This document shows positions 1 to 8,280 of a stretch of DNA of 64,000 nt, piece after piece. Positions within the stretch are counted from its first letter, which is position 1, and each line of letters starts with the position of its first letter. Origin of the DNA: Larkinella soli (GTDB taxonomy: Bacteria; Bacteroidota; Bacteroidia; Cytophagales; Spirosomataceae); NCBI RefSeq assembly GCF_003703975.1, contig NZ_QTJY01000001.1, positions 434,001-498,000 on the forward strand, read 5' to 3'. Position numbers and translations under genes: made by a program. The notes under the pieces were generated by a model that saw nothing but the letters and a program-made list of their open reading frames with translations, was not told the DNA's origin and did no database searches.

Positions 1-141
1 GCTGGTAAAATGGTTCGGGATGATCCACGGTGATTGGAAGAGGTTTTCTTCAGGACGAAGAAGATGGGCCCGAGTAACGCTGCGCCTTAAAAAATCGCAA
101 AGTTTTTTATAAATTTCAGCTGAATCCGACTGTTCTGAACC

Positions 142-1629
142 ATGACCCTCGCCCGCCGTTTATTGAAAATCAGCCATTTCGCACTGGCTGCCCCCCTGCT
201 GTTGGGCTGCTCCGGAGAGCCGGCCGGAAATCCGACCAAATCCACCCCGCCGGACCCTCAGGTCAAGCTCCAGGCCTTTTCCAAAACGCCTGCTCTGGTG
301 AAAGCCCTGCCGGGTTTTGAGAATCTGGAAATTTTCCCGCTTCTGAGCAGCGACGACCAGCTCGACCAATCGACCGGTTTCCTGTTCGGTGCCCAGCCGG
401 ATGGGAACGCCCTCCTTCGAAATCCCGGCGGAGACGGGTTTGTCCTGCTGACCAACCATGAAATTCTGCGGTCGGTGTCCCGGGTTTACCTCGATAAGAC
501 GTTCAGGCCGGTAAAGGGTGAATACGTGCTGGATGCGGACGGCGGCCTCTGGCGGATGTGTTCGGCCACCCTGGCCACCCCGGAAGTCCATGGTTTCGGC
601 CCGGTTTACCTCACCGCCGGAGAAGGGGACGCGGACGGGATGATCCACGCTCTCGACCCTTTCGCGCCGGCCGACAAAAAGAACCGGAACCGGGTCCTCC
701 CGGCGTTGGGCAAAGCCTCCTTCGAAAATGCCGTTCCGCTGCCGAAAGGCAGTTTTCCCGGCAAAACCGTGGTGGTTCTGAGCGAGGATGAAGGCAGTGG
801 ACAGCTTATGGTTTATGTCTCAGAGTCGGTCGGCGACCTCCAGAACGGTAAGCTGTATTTCCTGCGCCGGACCAACCGGAATCCGGTCGAAACCGACATG
901 AAGGCCGGGCAATCCTACGAGGTAGAGTTCGTGGAATTTACCGATACCCGGACTGCGACGGGCAACCAGCTGGCAGCCCAGACGAAGGAAAAGTTTGCCC
1001 TCGAATTCGCCCGGGTCGAAGATGTCGACTTCCGGAAGGGCAGCGATGCCGCCGGGCGCGAGATTTTCTTCTGCGTTTCGGGCACCCATGCCTCGGACCG
1101 GGTCGAATGGGGCCGCGTGTACCGTCTGGCCCTCGATTCCGACAACCCCCTCAAAGGAAAATTAACCATCCTGGCCGACGGTTCGGTCGACCCGGGCCGG
1201 AATCTCGTCAACCCCGATAACCTCTGCGTCACTGAAAATTACGTGTACATTCAGGAGGACGGGGACGCTCCCCCGGCCCCGCCGGCCCATGACGGGCGAA
1301 TCTGGCAGTATGCCCTGTCCACCAACCAGTTAAAGCCGATCCTGGAAATGAATCACCGGCGGGATGACCCCGATTTTCAGCGGAAGTACAACGCGACCGG
1401 CCATCCGGGCAGGAGCACCTGGGAATACGGGGCCATGACCGATATTTCGACGGTCATCGGGGTGCCCAATACGTTCCTGATCAATATCCATCCCCACACC
1501 TGGCGGGACATGAAGTTCAGCAACGCCGACGGCAGCTCATTGACCAAAACCGGGAGCATCAACGACCCCAATAACGGCAATTACTCCGAGGGCGGACAGG
1601 TGGTGGTCGTTCGGGGCATCCCTAAATAA
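142..1629 (+). CDS. PhoX-like (DUF839) secreted lipoprotein
   Basis: A 495-residue exported protein. The N-terminus has a basic start, a hydrophobic stretch and a lipobox ending LLGC at Cys23, so it is probably a lipoprotein. The body carries PhoX/DUF839-type signatures: the segment ending in TNHE at residues 104-107, repeated acidic beta-propeller-like motifs such as SEDEGSG, and a late block NPDNLC followed by QEDGD. Characterised PhoX enzymes are periplasmic calcium- and iron-dependent alkaline phosphatases, but many DUF839 relatives are uncharacterised and I cannot confirm every metal ligand. It lies 2 bases upstream of the peroxidase-like gene, which implies co-transcription. A TAAATTTC sequence, close to the -7 consensus, lies about 30 bases upstream. 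Family assignment is likely; phosphatase activity is inference. Confidence 0.72.
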   Translation: MTLARRLLKISHFALAAPLLLGCSGEPAGNPTKSTPPDPQVKLQAFSKTPALVKALPGFENLEIFPLLSSDDQLDQSTGFLFGAQPDGNALLRNPGGDGFVLLTNHEILRSVSRVYLDKTFRPVKGEYVLDADGGLWRMCSATLATPEVHGFGPVYLTAGEGDADGMIHALDPFAPADKKNRNRVLPALGKASFENAVPLPKGSFPGKTVVVLSEDEGSGQLMVYVSESVGDLQNGKLYFLRRTNRNPVETDMKAGQSYEVEFVEFTDTRTATGNQLAAQTKEKFALEFARVEDVDFRKGSDAAGREIFFCVSGTHASDRVEWGRVYRLALDSDNPLKGKLTILADGSVDPGRNLVNPDNLCVTENYVYIQEDGDAPPAPPAHDGRIWQYALSTNQLKPILEMNHRRDDPDFQRKYNATGHPGRSTWEYGAMTDISTVIGVPNTFLINIHPHTWRDMKFSNADGSSLTKTGSINDPNNGNYSEGGQVVVVRGIPK

Positions 1630-1631
1630 CC

Positions 1632-3431
1632 ATGCCGCCCGCCCGCTTCCTGACCGTGTTCGGAGCCGCCACCCTGCTGTGCCTTGGCGTGCTGGTCGTG
1701 TTTTCGAAGGAGGAAAAACCGGCCGTTCCGCCGGCCGTTCGGGTGCATCGGCAATTTGGACAGGACGTGAACAATCTGGAAGCGCTGGTCCGCAACCGGT
1801 TGCTCCCTGCCGCCGAAAGGAGTTCAAATCCCGACACGATCCGCACCGCTTTTCTGGAATGCCGGCTCGCCTATAAGAAGCTGGAAGTCTTTACCGAGTA
1901 TTACTTTAAAACCGCCACCCGGCTGGTCAACGGGCCTCCGCTGCCTGAGGTGGAAGCCGATGAGGCCCAATCGTTTGAACCGGGCGGCTTTCAGGTCATT
2001 GAGGAATTGCTGTATCCGTTCGAGCCGGAAAACCGGGAGAAACTGGTCCGGGAAATCCGGAAACTAACGCGGGAACTGTCCCGCCTTTCCTCCCTTTGGG
2101 AAGCCACCGAACTAACCGACCGACACGTTTTCGACGCCATGCGGCTCCAGGTTTTTCGCCTGATGACCCTCGGAATAACCGGTTTCGATACGCCGATCTG
2201 CAAAAATGCGCTCCCCGAAACCGCCGTGTCGCTCGGAAGCCTTCAGGTTTACCTGCGGTATTATCCGGACACCCCCCAATCCGACCGGCTCGAACAGACC
2301 CTCCGGTATGCAGTGAAGGACCTGCACCGCCATCCGAACATCGACCGTTTCGACCGGGTCCAGTTTATCCGTCACCGGCTCAACCCCCTGACCGCCGGTC
2401 TGCTGGCTCATCAGAAACACCTTGACATTCAGCCGTTCTCCGAACTTCGGCCCTTGCGGGCGGATGCGGCTACCCTGTTCGATGCCGGCGCCTTCGACCC
2501 GGACTTTTATGCACCGAACGCCCGGATGCGATCCAGTCCGGAGAAGGTGTCGCTTGGAAAACGGTTGTTTTCGGACCCGGTATTATCGGAAGGCAAGGTT
2601 CGGTCCTGCGCCGGCTGCCACCAACCGGACCGGGCCTTTACCGACGGCCTGCCCCGAAATTCTACCCTGACCGGCCGGGGTGCGGTGCTGCGGAATACGC
2701 CTACCCTCCTGAATACCGCTTTGCAGGCGGCCCTTTTTTACGACCTGCGATCGGATAATCTGGAGAATCAGTCGCTTCAGGTTGTCGGAAACCGGGACGA
2801 GATGCACGGGTCGTTCGAAGAGGCCGCCCGGAAGCTGGCCGCCGACTCCCGATATCGGAGCGAATTCCGCAGAGCGTTCCCGGAGATCCTTGGGAACCGG
2901 ATCGAACCGGTTCACCTCCGGAATGCGCTGGCGGCCTACGAACGCTCGCTGGTTCGGCTCGACAGCCCGTTCGACCGCTTTATGCGCGGCCAGGATCAGG
3001 CGCTGACGGCGACCGAGGTCCGGGGGTTGAATCTGTTCATGGGCAAGGCCCGCTGTGCGACCTGCCATTTCGTACCCCTGCTCAACGGAACCGTCCCGCC
3101 GGAATTCCGGCAAACAGAGTCGGAAGTGATCGGGGTGCCGGTGCGTCCCGGCCGGCCGGTGCTGGACCCGGACCCCGGACGGTATGCCGTCATCCCGTTG
3201 AATTTGCTCCGGCACAGTTTCAAAACCCCGACCCTCCGCGGCCTTGCCCGAACCGGCCCGTATATGCACAACGGCGCTTTCCGGACGCTGGACGAGGTCG
3301 TCGACTTTTATGACCGGGGTGGCGGAAAGGGTCTGGGCATCGACCTTCCCAACCAGACCCTCCCGGCCGATCCCCTGCGGCTTTCGAAGGCGGAAAAAGC
3401 CGCCCTGCTCGCCTTCCTGAACGTACTTTAG
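1632..3431 (+). CDS. Imelysin-like domain fused to di-heme cytochrome c peroxidase
   Basis: A 599-residue protein with an N-terminal membrane or signal segment (about residues 6-24). Residues about 40-270 form a helical domain resembling imelysin/EfeO-M75 proteins. Residues about 290-599 form a di-heme cytochrome c peroxidase (MauG/CcpA type) with two haem-attachment motifs, CAGCH at 326-330 and CATCH at 475-479. Canonical bacterial peroxidases are about 320-350 residues, so the first 270 residues are an extra domain. The imelysin-type GxHxxE motif appears as GFQVIE at 119-124, with Gln in place of the metal-binding His. It probably acts in the periplasm on peroxide, iron or another electron donor. 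It is translationally close to the PhoX-like gene. Haem binding is well supported; the imelysin assignment is from motif and helical pattern only. Confidence 0.78.
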   Translation: MPPARFLTVFGAATLLCLGVLVVFSKEEKPAVPPAVRVHRQFGQDVNNLEALVRNRLLPAAERSSNPDTIRTAFLECRLAYKKLEVFTEYYFKTATRLVNGPPLPEVEADEAQSFEPGGFQVIEELLYPFEPENREKLVREIRKLTRELSRLSSLWEATELTDRHVFDAMRLQVFRLMTLGITGFDTPICKNALPETAVSLGSLQVYLRYYPDTPQSDRLEQTLRYAVKDLHRHPNIDRFDRVQFIRHRLNPLTAGLLAHQKHLDIQPFSELRPLRADAATLFDAGAFDPDFYAPNARMRSSPEKVSLGKRLFSDPVLSEGKVRSCAGCHQPDRAFTDGLPRNSTLTGRGAVLRNTPTLLNTALQAALFYDLRSDNLENQSLQVVGNRDEMHGSFEEAARKLAADSRYRSEFRRAFPEILGNRIEPVHLRNALAAYERSLVRLDSPFDRFMRGQDQALTATEVRGLNLFMGKARCATCHFVPLLNGTVPPEFRQTESEVIGVPVRPGRPVLDPDPGRYAVIPLNLLRHSFKTPTLRGLARTGPYMHNGAFRTLDEVVDFYDRGGGKGLGIDLPNQTLPADPLRLSKAEKAALLAFLNVL

Positions 3432-3656
3432 TAATTCTGGCAGAGGATTGGATTTTCGGCCGATGCGACCCGCCGGACAACAGGCCGGTATAGGTCAGGG
3501 AAGAATACGGGGAATTATAGGGCCACCAGGCGTGCCGTCAGGCGGTGGGCCATGGCGAAATCGCTTTTTCTGAGGGCGAGCCGAAATATCGGAAAAATAT
3601 CCAGCACCGCCCCGGCGGAGTTGATCCAGGTCAAAAATGCCGGAAAGGAGGGCAGA

Positions 3657-3992
3657 TCAGCCTTCTTTGTCCAGACTGTCCCGAAAATCGGCAAAAAAGT
3701 TGCGGATTTCCTTCAGCCGTCCGATGACCTGTTTCATTTCGTTCTGGCGGGAGGTCCGTTCCTTCAGCTGCTGCCGTGCCCCGTCGATCGTAAAGCCTTT
3801 CCCCTCCCTTAATTTCAGGATATCCTGTAACTGCGCAATGTCTTCTTTGGTGTAGATCCGGTCGCCCGCGCGGTTCTTCTTGGGTTTCAGGGTCGGAAAC
3901 TCTTTCTCATAAAACCGGAGCTTCGAGATGTTCACGCCGAGCATATCGGCCACTTCCCGAATGCCGTAGTATCGTTTGGTCAGCTCTTCCAT
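3657..3992 (-). CDS. MerR-family transcriptional regulator
   Basis: A 111-residue winged-helix protein. The first 70 residues contain the MerR DNA-binding domain (YYGIREVADMLGV, then LRFYEKEF and RIYTKEDIAQL), followed by a short basic or charged helix (about 75-108). There is no C-terminal ligand domain of the MerR/CueR type, so this is one of the short MerR-like proteins common in Bacteroidota. The open frame extends upstream through alaS on the opposite strand, but the ATG at 3992 (MEELTKRYYG) begins exactly at the domain and lies in the intergenic gap, so I use it. It is divergent from alaS with a 78-base gap that must hold both promoters. Its targets are unknown. Confidence 0.85.
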   Translation of the reverse strand: MEELTKRYYGIREVADMLGVNISKLRFYEKEFPTLKPKKNRAGDRIYTKEDIAQLQDILKLREGKGFTIDGARQQLKERTSRQNEMKQVIGRLKEIRNFFADFRDSLDKEG

Positions 3993-4038
3993 GGGTATAA
4001 TAATTTTCGGGCGACCGCTAAGAACGGTGAAATTACCG

Positions 4039-4046
4039 TAAATTTG
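4039..4046 (+). promoter_or_regulatory. Probable -7 box for alaS
   Basis: TAAATTTG matches the Bacteroidota -7 consensus TAnnTTTG exactly and lies 25 bases before the alaS ATG. No good -33 TTG was seen at the expected distance. Confidence 0.4.
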
Positions 4047-4070
4047 CGCAAAATTTTTTGTTACCAGTCG

Positions 4071-6725
4071 ATGACTTCTTCCGAAATTCGCCAGCATTTT
4101 TTGGACTTCTTCCGCAGCAAAGGCCACCTGATCGTGCCCTCGGCCCCGCTTGTTGCCAAGAACGATCCCACGCTCATGTTCAACAATTCGGGCATGGCGC
4201 AGTTCAAGGATTTTTTCCTCGGCAACGGGACGCCCCCGGCGAAGCGCGTCGCGGATACCCAGAAATGCCTCCGGGTTTCGGGGAAGCACAATGACCTCGA
4301 AGATGTAGGATTCGACACCTACCACCACACCATGTTCGAGATGCTCGGCAACTGGTCGTTCGGGGATTATTTCAAGAAGGAGGCCATCGCCTGGGCGTGG
4401 GAACTGCTGACCGAAGTGTATCGCCTGCCGAAAGACCGGCTGTACGTTTCGGTCTTCCAGGGAGACGAGAAAGACAACGTACCCTTCGATCAGGAAGCCT
4501 GGGACCTCTGGAAACCCATCGTGGGCGAAGATCGGATCATCCGGGGAAACAAGAAGGACAACTTCTGGGAAATGGGCGAAACCGGCCCCTGCGGCCCCTG
4601 TTCGGAAATCCATGTCGACCTGCGCCCGCAGTCGGAAGTGGACCGCCGACCGGGTAAGGAACTGGTCAATGCCGACCACCCGCAGGTGGTGGAAATCTGG
4701 AATCTCGTATTCATGCAGTTCAACCGGAAGGCCGACGGATCGCTGGAACCGCTGCCGTCCCGGCATGTCGATACCGGCATGGGCTTCGAACGGCTCTGCA
4801 TGGCCATCCAGGGGAAACTTTCTAACTACGACACCGACGTCTTTACCGAAACCATCCGGGTCATCGAACAGCTGTCCGGAAAAACCTATACGGCCACCCA
4901 GCGGGAGTACCCCGATGTCGCCATGCGGGTCATCGCCGACCATATCCGGGCGGTCTCCTTCGCCATCGCCGACGGGCTGGTGCCGTCCAACGCCAAAGCC
5001 GGGTACGTCATTCGCCGGATTCTGCGCCGGGCGGTTCGTTACGGGTATTCTTACCTCGGATTTACCGAACCCTTCATGACCCGGCTTGTCCCGACGCTGG
5101 CCGACCAGTTCAAAGACGTGTTTCCGGAACTGAAAGCCCAGCAGGACTTTGTGGCGACCGTCATCCGGGAAGAAGAAGCGGCCTTCCTCCGGACCCTCGA
5201 AAACGGCCTGAAACTGCTCGATAAGATCACGGCGGAACTGTCACAGAAAACCGCGTCGGTCATCGACGGGGAAACGGTTTTCGAACTGAACGACACCTTC
5301 GGCTTCCCGGTCGACCTGACCGCCCTGATCGCCCGGGAAAAGGGTTTCACCATCGACGAGGCCGGTTATCAGAAAGCGCTTCAGCAGCAGAAGGAACGGT
5401 CGCGGAAAGATGCGGCTTCGGCCACCGGCGACTGGATCGAGGTGACCGACATCGACCGGGTCGAGTTTCTGGGTTACGACCAGCTGGAAGCCGAGGGCCG
5501 GATTTCCAAATACCGCAAGGTGCAGAACAAACAGGGTACGCAGTACCAGATCGTGCTGGACCGGACGCCTTTCTACGCCGAATCCGGCGGTCAGATCGGC
5601 GATACGGGCGTGCTGCTGGTGCACCTGGGCGACGAGGAAGTGCTCGTCCGGATTGCCGATACGCGCAAGGAAAACGACCTGATCATCCATATCTCCAATG
5701 ACCGCGAGCTGGAGAATGTGTTCGATAACCATACGTCCGTGACGGCCCGCGTCGATGCCGACCGCCGGGAGGCCATCGAAGACAATCACTCCGCCACGCA
5801 TCTTCTCCACGCGGCCCTGCGGCAGGTGCTGGGGACGCACGTAGCCCAGAAAGGCTCTTACGTAGGCCCGGATGCCCTTCGGTTCGACTTCTCGCACTTT
5901 TCCAAAGTGACCGACGCCGAACTGGCCGAGGTGGAGCGGATCGTCAACGACAAAATCCGGGAGAACATCCCGCTGGATGAGCGACGCAACGTGCCCATCG
6001 ACCAGGCCAAAGGCATGGGCGCGATGGCCCTGTTCGGAGAGAAATACGGCGATTTTGTCCGGGTGATCGTGTTCGATCCGGCCTTCTCGGTCGAACTCTG
6101 CGGAGGAACGCACGTATCGGCCACCGGCCAGATCGGTCTGTTCAAACTGATCTCCGAAGGGTCGGTGTCGACAGGGGTGCGCCGGGTGGAAGCCGTTACC
6201 GCCGAAAAAGCCCTTGAACTCCTGAATGAACAGCAATCTACCCTCGACCAGTTGAAAGAACTCCTGAAGGCGCCTAAAGACGTAGTCAAAGCCGTCCAGA
6301 GCCTGCTCGACGAACGCACGCAGCTTCAGAAAAAGATCGAGGCACTGGAGAACGAGAAAGTGCAGCAGATCAGGGAGCAGTTACTCGGCAAAATCGAGCA
6401 GACCAACGGGCACGCGGTCCTGGTCGAAAGGGTCAATGTGCCGTCCGCCGACTCGCTGAAACAACTGGCCTACGATCTGAAAGCGAAGGTAGACCACCTG
6501 GCCCTGGTGCTGGGTGCCGACATCAACGGCAAACCGCAGCTGGCGGTCATGCTGGCCGAGGATCTGATCCAATCCCGAAATCTGCACGCCGGCAACCTCG
6601 TCCGCGAACTGGCGAAGGAGATCCGGGGCGGGGGCGGTGGACAACCGTTCTTCGCGACGGCCGGCGGTTCGGATGCCTCCGGGCTTGACCGGGCGCTGGC
6701 CAAAGGCCGCGAACTGCTCCGGTAA
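4071..6725 (+). CDS. alaS: Alanine--tRNA ligase
   Basis: An 884-residue class II aminoacyl-tRNA synthetase that charges tRNA-Ala in the cytoplasm. The N-terminal catalytic half begins MTSSEIRQHFLDFF and includes the FNNSGMAQFK region. The editing domain has the zinc motif HSATH and the later CGGTHV motif (CxxxH). A coiled-coil leads to the C-terminal C-Ala domain ending in GGGGGQPFFATAGG. Length and domain order are normal for bacterial AlaRS. A TTG codon at 4044 could extend the frame by nine residues, but the ATG at 4071 fits the family start. A strong terminator follows directly. Confidence 0.98.
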   Translation: MTSSEIRQHFLDFFRSKGHLIVPSAPLVAKNDPTLMFNNSGMAQFKDFFLGNGTPPAKRVADTQKCLRVSGKHNDLEDVGFDTYHHTMFEMLGNWSFGDYFKKEAIAWAWELLTEVYRLPKDRLYVSVFQGDEKDNVPFDQEAWDLWKPIVGEDRIIRGNKKDNFWEMGETGPCGPCSEIHVDLRPQSEVDRRPGKELVNADHPQVVEIWNLVFMQFNRKADGSLEPLPSRHVDTGMGFERLCMAIQGKLSNYDTDVFTETIRVIEQLSGKTYTATQREYPDVAMRVIADHIRAVSFAIADGLVPSNAKAGYVIRRILRRAVRYGYSYLGFTEPFMTRLVPTLADQFKDVFPELKAQQDFVATVIREEEAAFLRTLENGLKLLDKITAELSQKTASVIDGETVFELNDTFGFPVDLTALIAREKGFTIDEAGYQKALQQQKERSRKDAASATGDWIEVTDIDRVEFLGYDQLEAEGRISKYRKVQNKQGTQYQIVLDRTPFYAESGGQIGDTGVLLVHLGDEEVLVRIADTRKENDLIIHISNDRELENVFDNHTSVTARVDADRREAIEDNHSATHLLHAALRQVLGTHVAQKGSYVGPDALRFDFSHFSKVTDAELAEVERIVNDKIRENIPLDERRNVPIDQAKGMGAMALFGEKYGDFVRVIVFDPAFSVELCGGTHVSATGQIGLFKLISEGSVSTGVRRVEAVTAEKALELLNEQQSTLDQLKELLKAPKDVVKAVQSLLDERTQLQKKIEALENEKVQQIREQLLGKIEQTNGHAVLVERVNVPSADSLKQLAYDLKAKVDHLALVLGADINGKPQLAVMLAEDLIQSRNLHAGNLVRELAKEIRGGGGGQPFFATAGGSDASGLDRALAKGRELLR

Positions 6726-6746
6726 GCCGGCCTGCCGAATGACAGG

Positions 6747-6790
6747 AACCCCGAGGTGCTTTGGTAATCGAAGCACCTCGGGGTTTTCTT
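6747..6790 (+). terminator. Rho-independent terminator of alaS
   Basis: A long hairpin: AACCCCGAGGTGCTT pairs with AAGCACCTCGGGGTT across a loop of about 8 bases, followed by a T-rich tail (TTTTCTT). Confidence 0.92.
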
Positions 6791-6919
6791 TTGCCCTTCT
6801 TCCCGCTGCTTCCGATTCTCCGTCAGTTATGGAGTCAACCCGGCCAGATACCGACTCCCGGTAGACGCCGGGAGGGCTCGTTGCCTACCTTTATGACACC
6901 CAAACGGGAATCCACACCT

Positions 6920-6932
6920 AACAACAAAAACG
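6920..6932 (+). promoter_or_regulatory. A-rich translation leader (AACAACAAAAACG)
   Basis: This sequence abuts the ATG of the lipoprotein at 6933. Nearly the same leader precedes the unrelated genes at 22599 and 57260. There is no Shine-Dalgarno sequence. A-rich leaders are known to drive initiation in Bacteroidota, so it probably acts as the ribosome-loading region. Confidence 0.4.
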
Positions 6933-7802
6933 ATGAATCGCTTTCTGAAAACCATTTCCCTTTCATGCTGTGCCCTTCTGGTTGGTCTTAGCGCCTGCCG
7001 GAACCACGAACTCACTTCCGTGTCCCCGCTCGGTCCGGGTGCTCCTTCCGGGACCCTTCAGCCCGCCGGTGACGACCTGATCGTTGGGGTCTCCAAAAAG
7101 CATACGCTGGTCAAACACGGCAACACGTCCCTAATCTACAACCCGGACGGTACGCTCCAGAAAGTGACGACGGGAAACCGGGTCACCACCTACTCCTACG
7201 GCCCGGGGAAAATTTCGTTTCTGACCACCGAAAACGGCAAGAAAACCGACGACGGGAATTTTTATCTCGACGCAAACGGGCGCTGCCTCCAGTCCGACGC
7301 CAATACCTACTACGTGCAGGACGGGATCAATTTTATCCAAATCAACCCGCTTAAATACGAATACGACGGTTCGGGCCGGCTGAGCAAACGATACAGCACC
7401 ATTTACCAGCAGCAACGCATCGAGTTTTTTTACGACGCCAACGGCGACCTGGCCGAAACGAAAGAATACGGGTTCTCCAACACCCTGATCCAGCGAAACA
7501 CCTATTTCTATGCCACCGAAAGAGGGGCGGCCCTGATTTCGGACCGGCACTCGTTGAACCCGGTCGGAATCCGTGACATGGACCCCTACCTGAGGGTGTT
7601 CGGTAAACGAAGCAAACACCTCGTTCACCGACTGAAAATCGAGCAGCCCGTGTACGACGGCGTCAACACCGACCACCGCTACAAGTATACCCTCGACGGC
7701 GACGGCTTCGTGATTCAACGAAATAAGACGGTGACTGCCAACGGCCTCCTGCTGGAATCCGTCCCTTATGAGTACCTGATCACCGATATTCCCATCAACT
7801 GA
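6933..7802 (+). CDS. Lipoprotein with YD/RHS-like repeats
   Basis: A 289-residue exported protein with a signal peptide and lipobox LSAC (Cys22). The mature part carries repeated tyrosine/aspartate motifs such as YNPDGTLQKV, FYLDANGRC, YEYDGSGRLSKRY and FFYDANGDLAE. These resemble single YD (RHS-type) beta units, as in many Bacteroidota DUF4595-like surface proteins. It is far too short for an RHS toxin and has no C-terminal toxin domain. A TACCTTTA sequence near 6886, one base off the -7 consensus, could be its promoter. It is monocistronic, flanked by terminators on both sides. Function unknown; probably surface or periplasmic. Confidence 0.8.
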   Translation: MNRFLKTISLSCCALLVGLSACRNHELTSVSPLGPGAPSGTLQPAGDDLIVGVSKKHTLVKHGNTSLIYNPDGTLQKVTTGNRVTTYSYGPGKISFLTTENGKKTDDGNFYLDANGRCLQSDANTYYVQDGINFIQINPLKYEYDGSGRLSKRYSTIYQQQRIEFFYDANGDLAETKEYGFSNTLIQRNTYFYATERGAALISDRHSLNPVGIRDMDPYLRVFGKRSKHLVHRLKIEQPVYDGVNTDHRYKYTLDGDGFVIQRNKTVTANGLLLESVPYEYLITDIPIN

Positions 7803-7814
7803 CCGGCCGACACG

Positions 7815-7845
7815 AAAAAAGCCGGGGTTTCCTTCCCGGCTTTTT
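7815..7845. terminator. Bidirectional terminator
   Basis: AAAAAGCCGGG and CCCGGCTTTTT form a hairpin with A and T tracts on both sides. It serves the convergent lipoprotein (+) and the small gene at 7866-8126 (-). Confidence 0.88.
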
Positions 7846-7865
7846 ATTGATACCGAAGCTTTGGT

Positions 7866-8126
7866 TCAGGCATCTTCCCGATCCGGCTGGTGTTCCGAAC
7901 CGAAGACGGTTCCCAGGTAAGAATGCTGCCAGTTTTCGACTTCGGCAGGAGTTTTCAGTTCTTCGATTTCCGTCACCCGGTGTTTCAGGTGCGGATACTG
8001 GGCGTCCAGTTGGGCAATGATTTCCGTGACGATGGGTTCGCCCTCCGCTTTCATCGGCAGCACGGAGTGAATCTGTTTTCCGAGTTCGTCCGTAGCTTCT
8101 ACCCGGACAATGAATGTTCTTTCCAT
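7866..8126 (-). CDS. Small conserved-looking hypothetical protein
   Basis: An 86-residue acidic protein starting MERTFIVRVEAT, with an alternating beta then helix pattern (TEIIAQLDAQYPHLKHRVTEI) and a charged tail. It has no signal peptide or membrane segment. I do not recognise the family. It is preferred over the overlapping plus-strand frame (7890-8150) because its residue usage is protein-like, it ends just inside a bidirectional terminator, and it starts in a free intergenic gap. It has no close operon partner. Confidence 0.6.
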   Translation of the reverse strand: MERTFIVRVEATDELGKQIHSVLPMKAEGEPIVTEIIAQLDAQYPHLKHRVTEIEELKTPAEVENWQHSYLGTVFGSEHQPDREDA

Positions 8127-8280
8127 ACCAGACTACGTTTTCCTACTTAAACCGCATCCGTCCGGAAAAGTTGGTGGTGTCCCGGCCGGGGTCGCTTTCC
8201 TTCCGGACCGTTTAGAAAAACTTTATTGATAATCAGGACGTAAACTCTTAATTTGGAAAAGCCACCAAGCCCTGGCGATC

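Noticed and set aside
1-141. Possible end of an upstream gene
   Set aside because: A frame without stops until about position 110 exists, but it is too short to identify and lacks a family match, so I did not call a partial gene.
3515-3660. Short hydrophobic minus-strand frame after the MerR gene (ending at a TAA at 3515-3517)
   Set aside because: It has a protein-like stretch but no ATG start, would begin inside merR in another frame, and has no family resemblance; too weak to list as a gene.
3993-4943. Upstream extension of the MerR frame to 428 residues
   Set aside because: The extra sequence is antisense to alaS; the MerR domain begins at the ATG at 3992.
6933-7802. RHS-type polymorphic toxin
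   Set aside because: YD-like motifs are present but the protein is a short lipoprotein with no core-repeat barrel size, no C-terminal toxin and no immunity gene.
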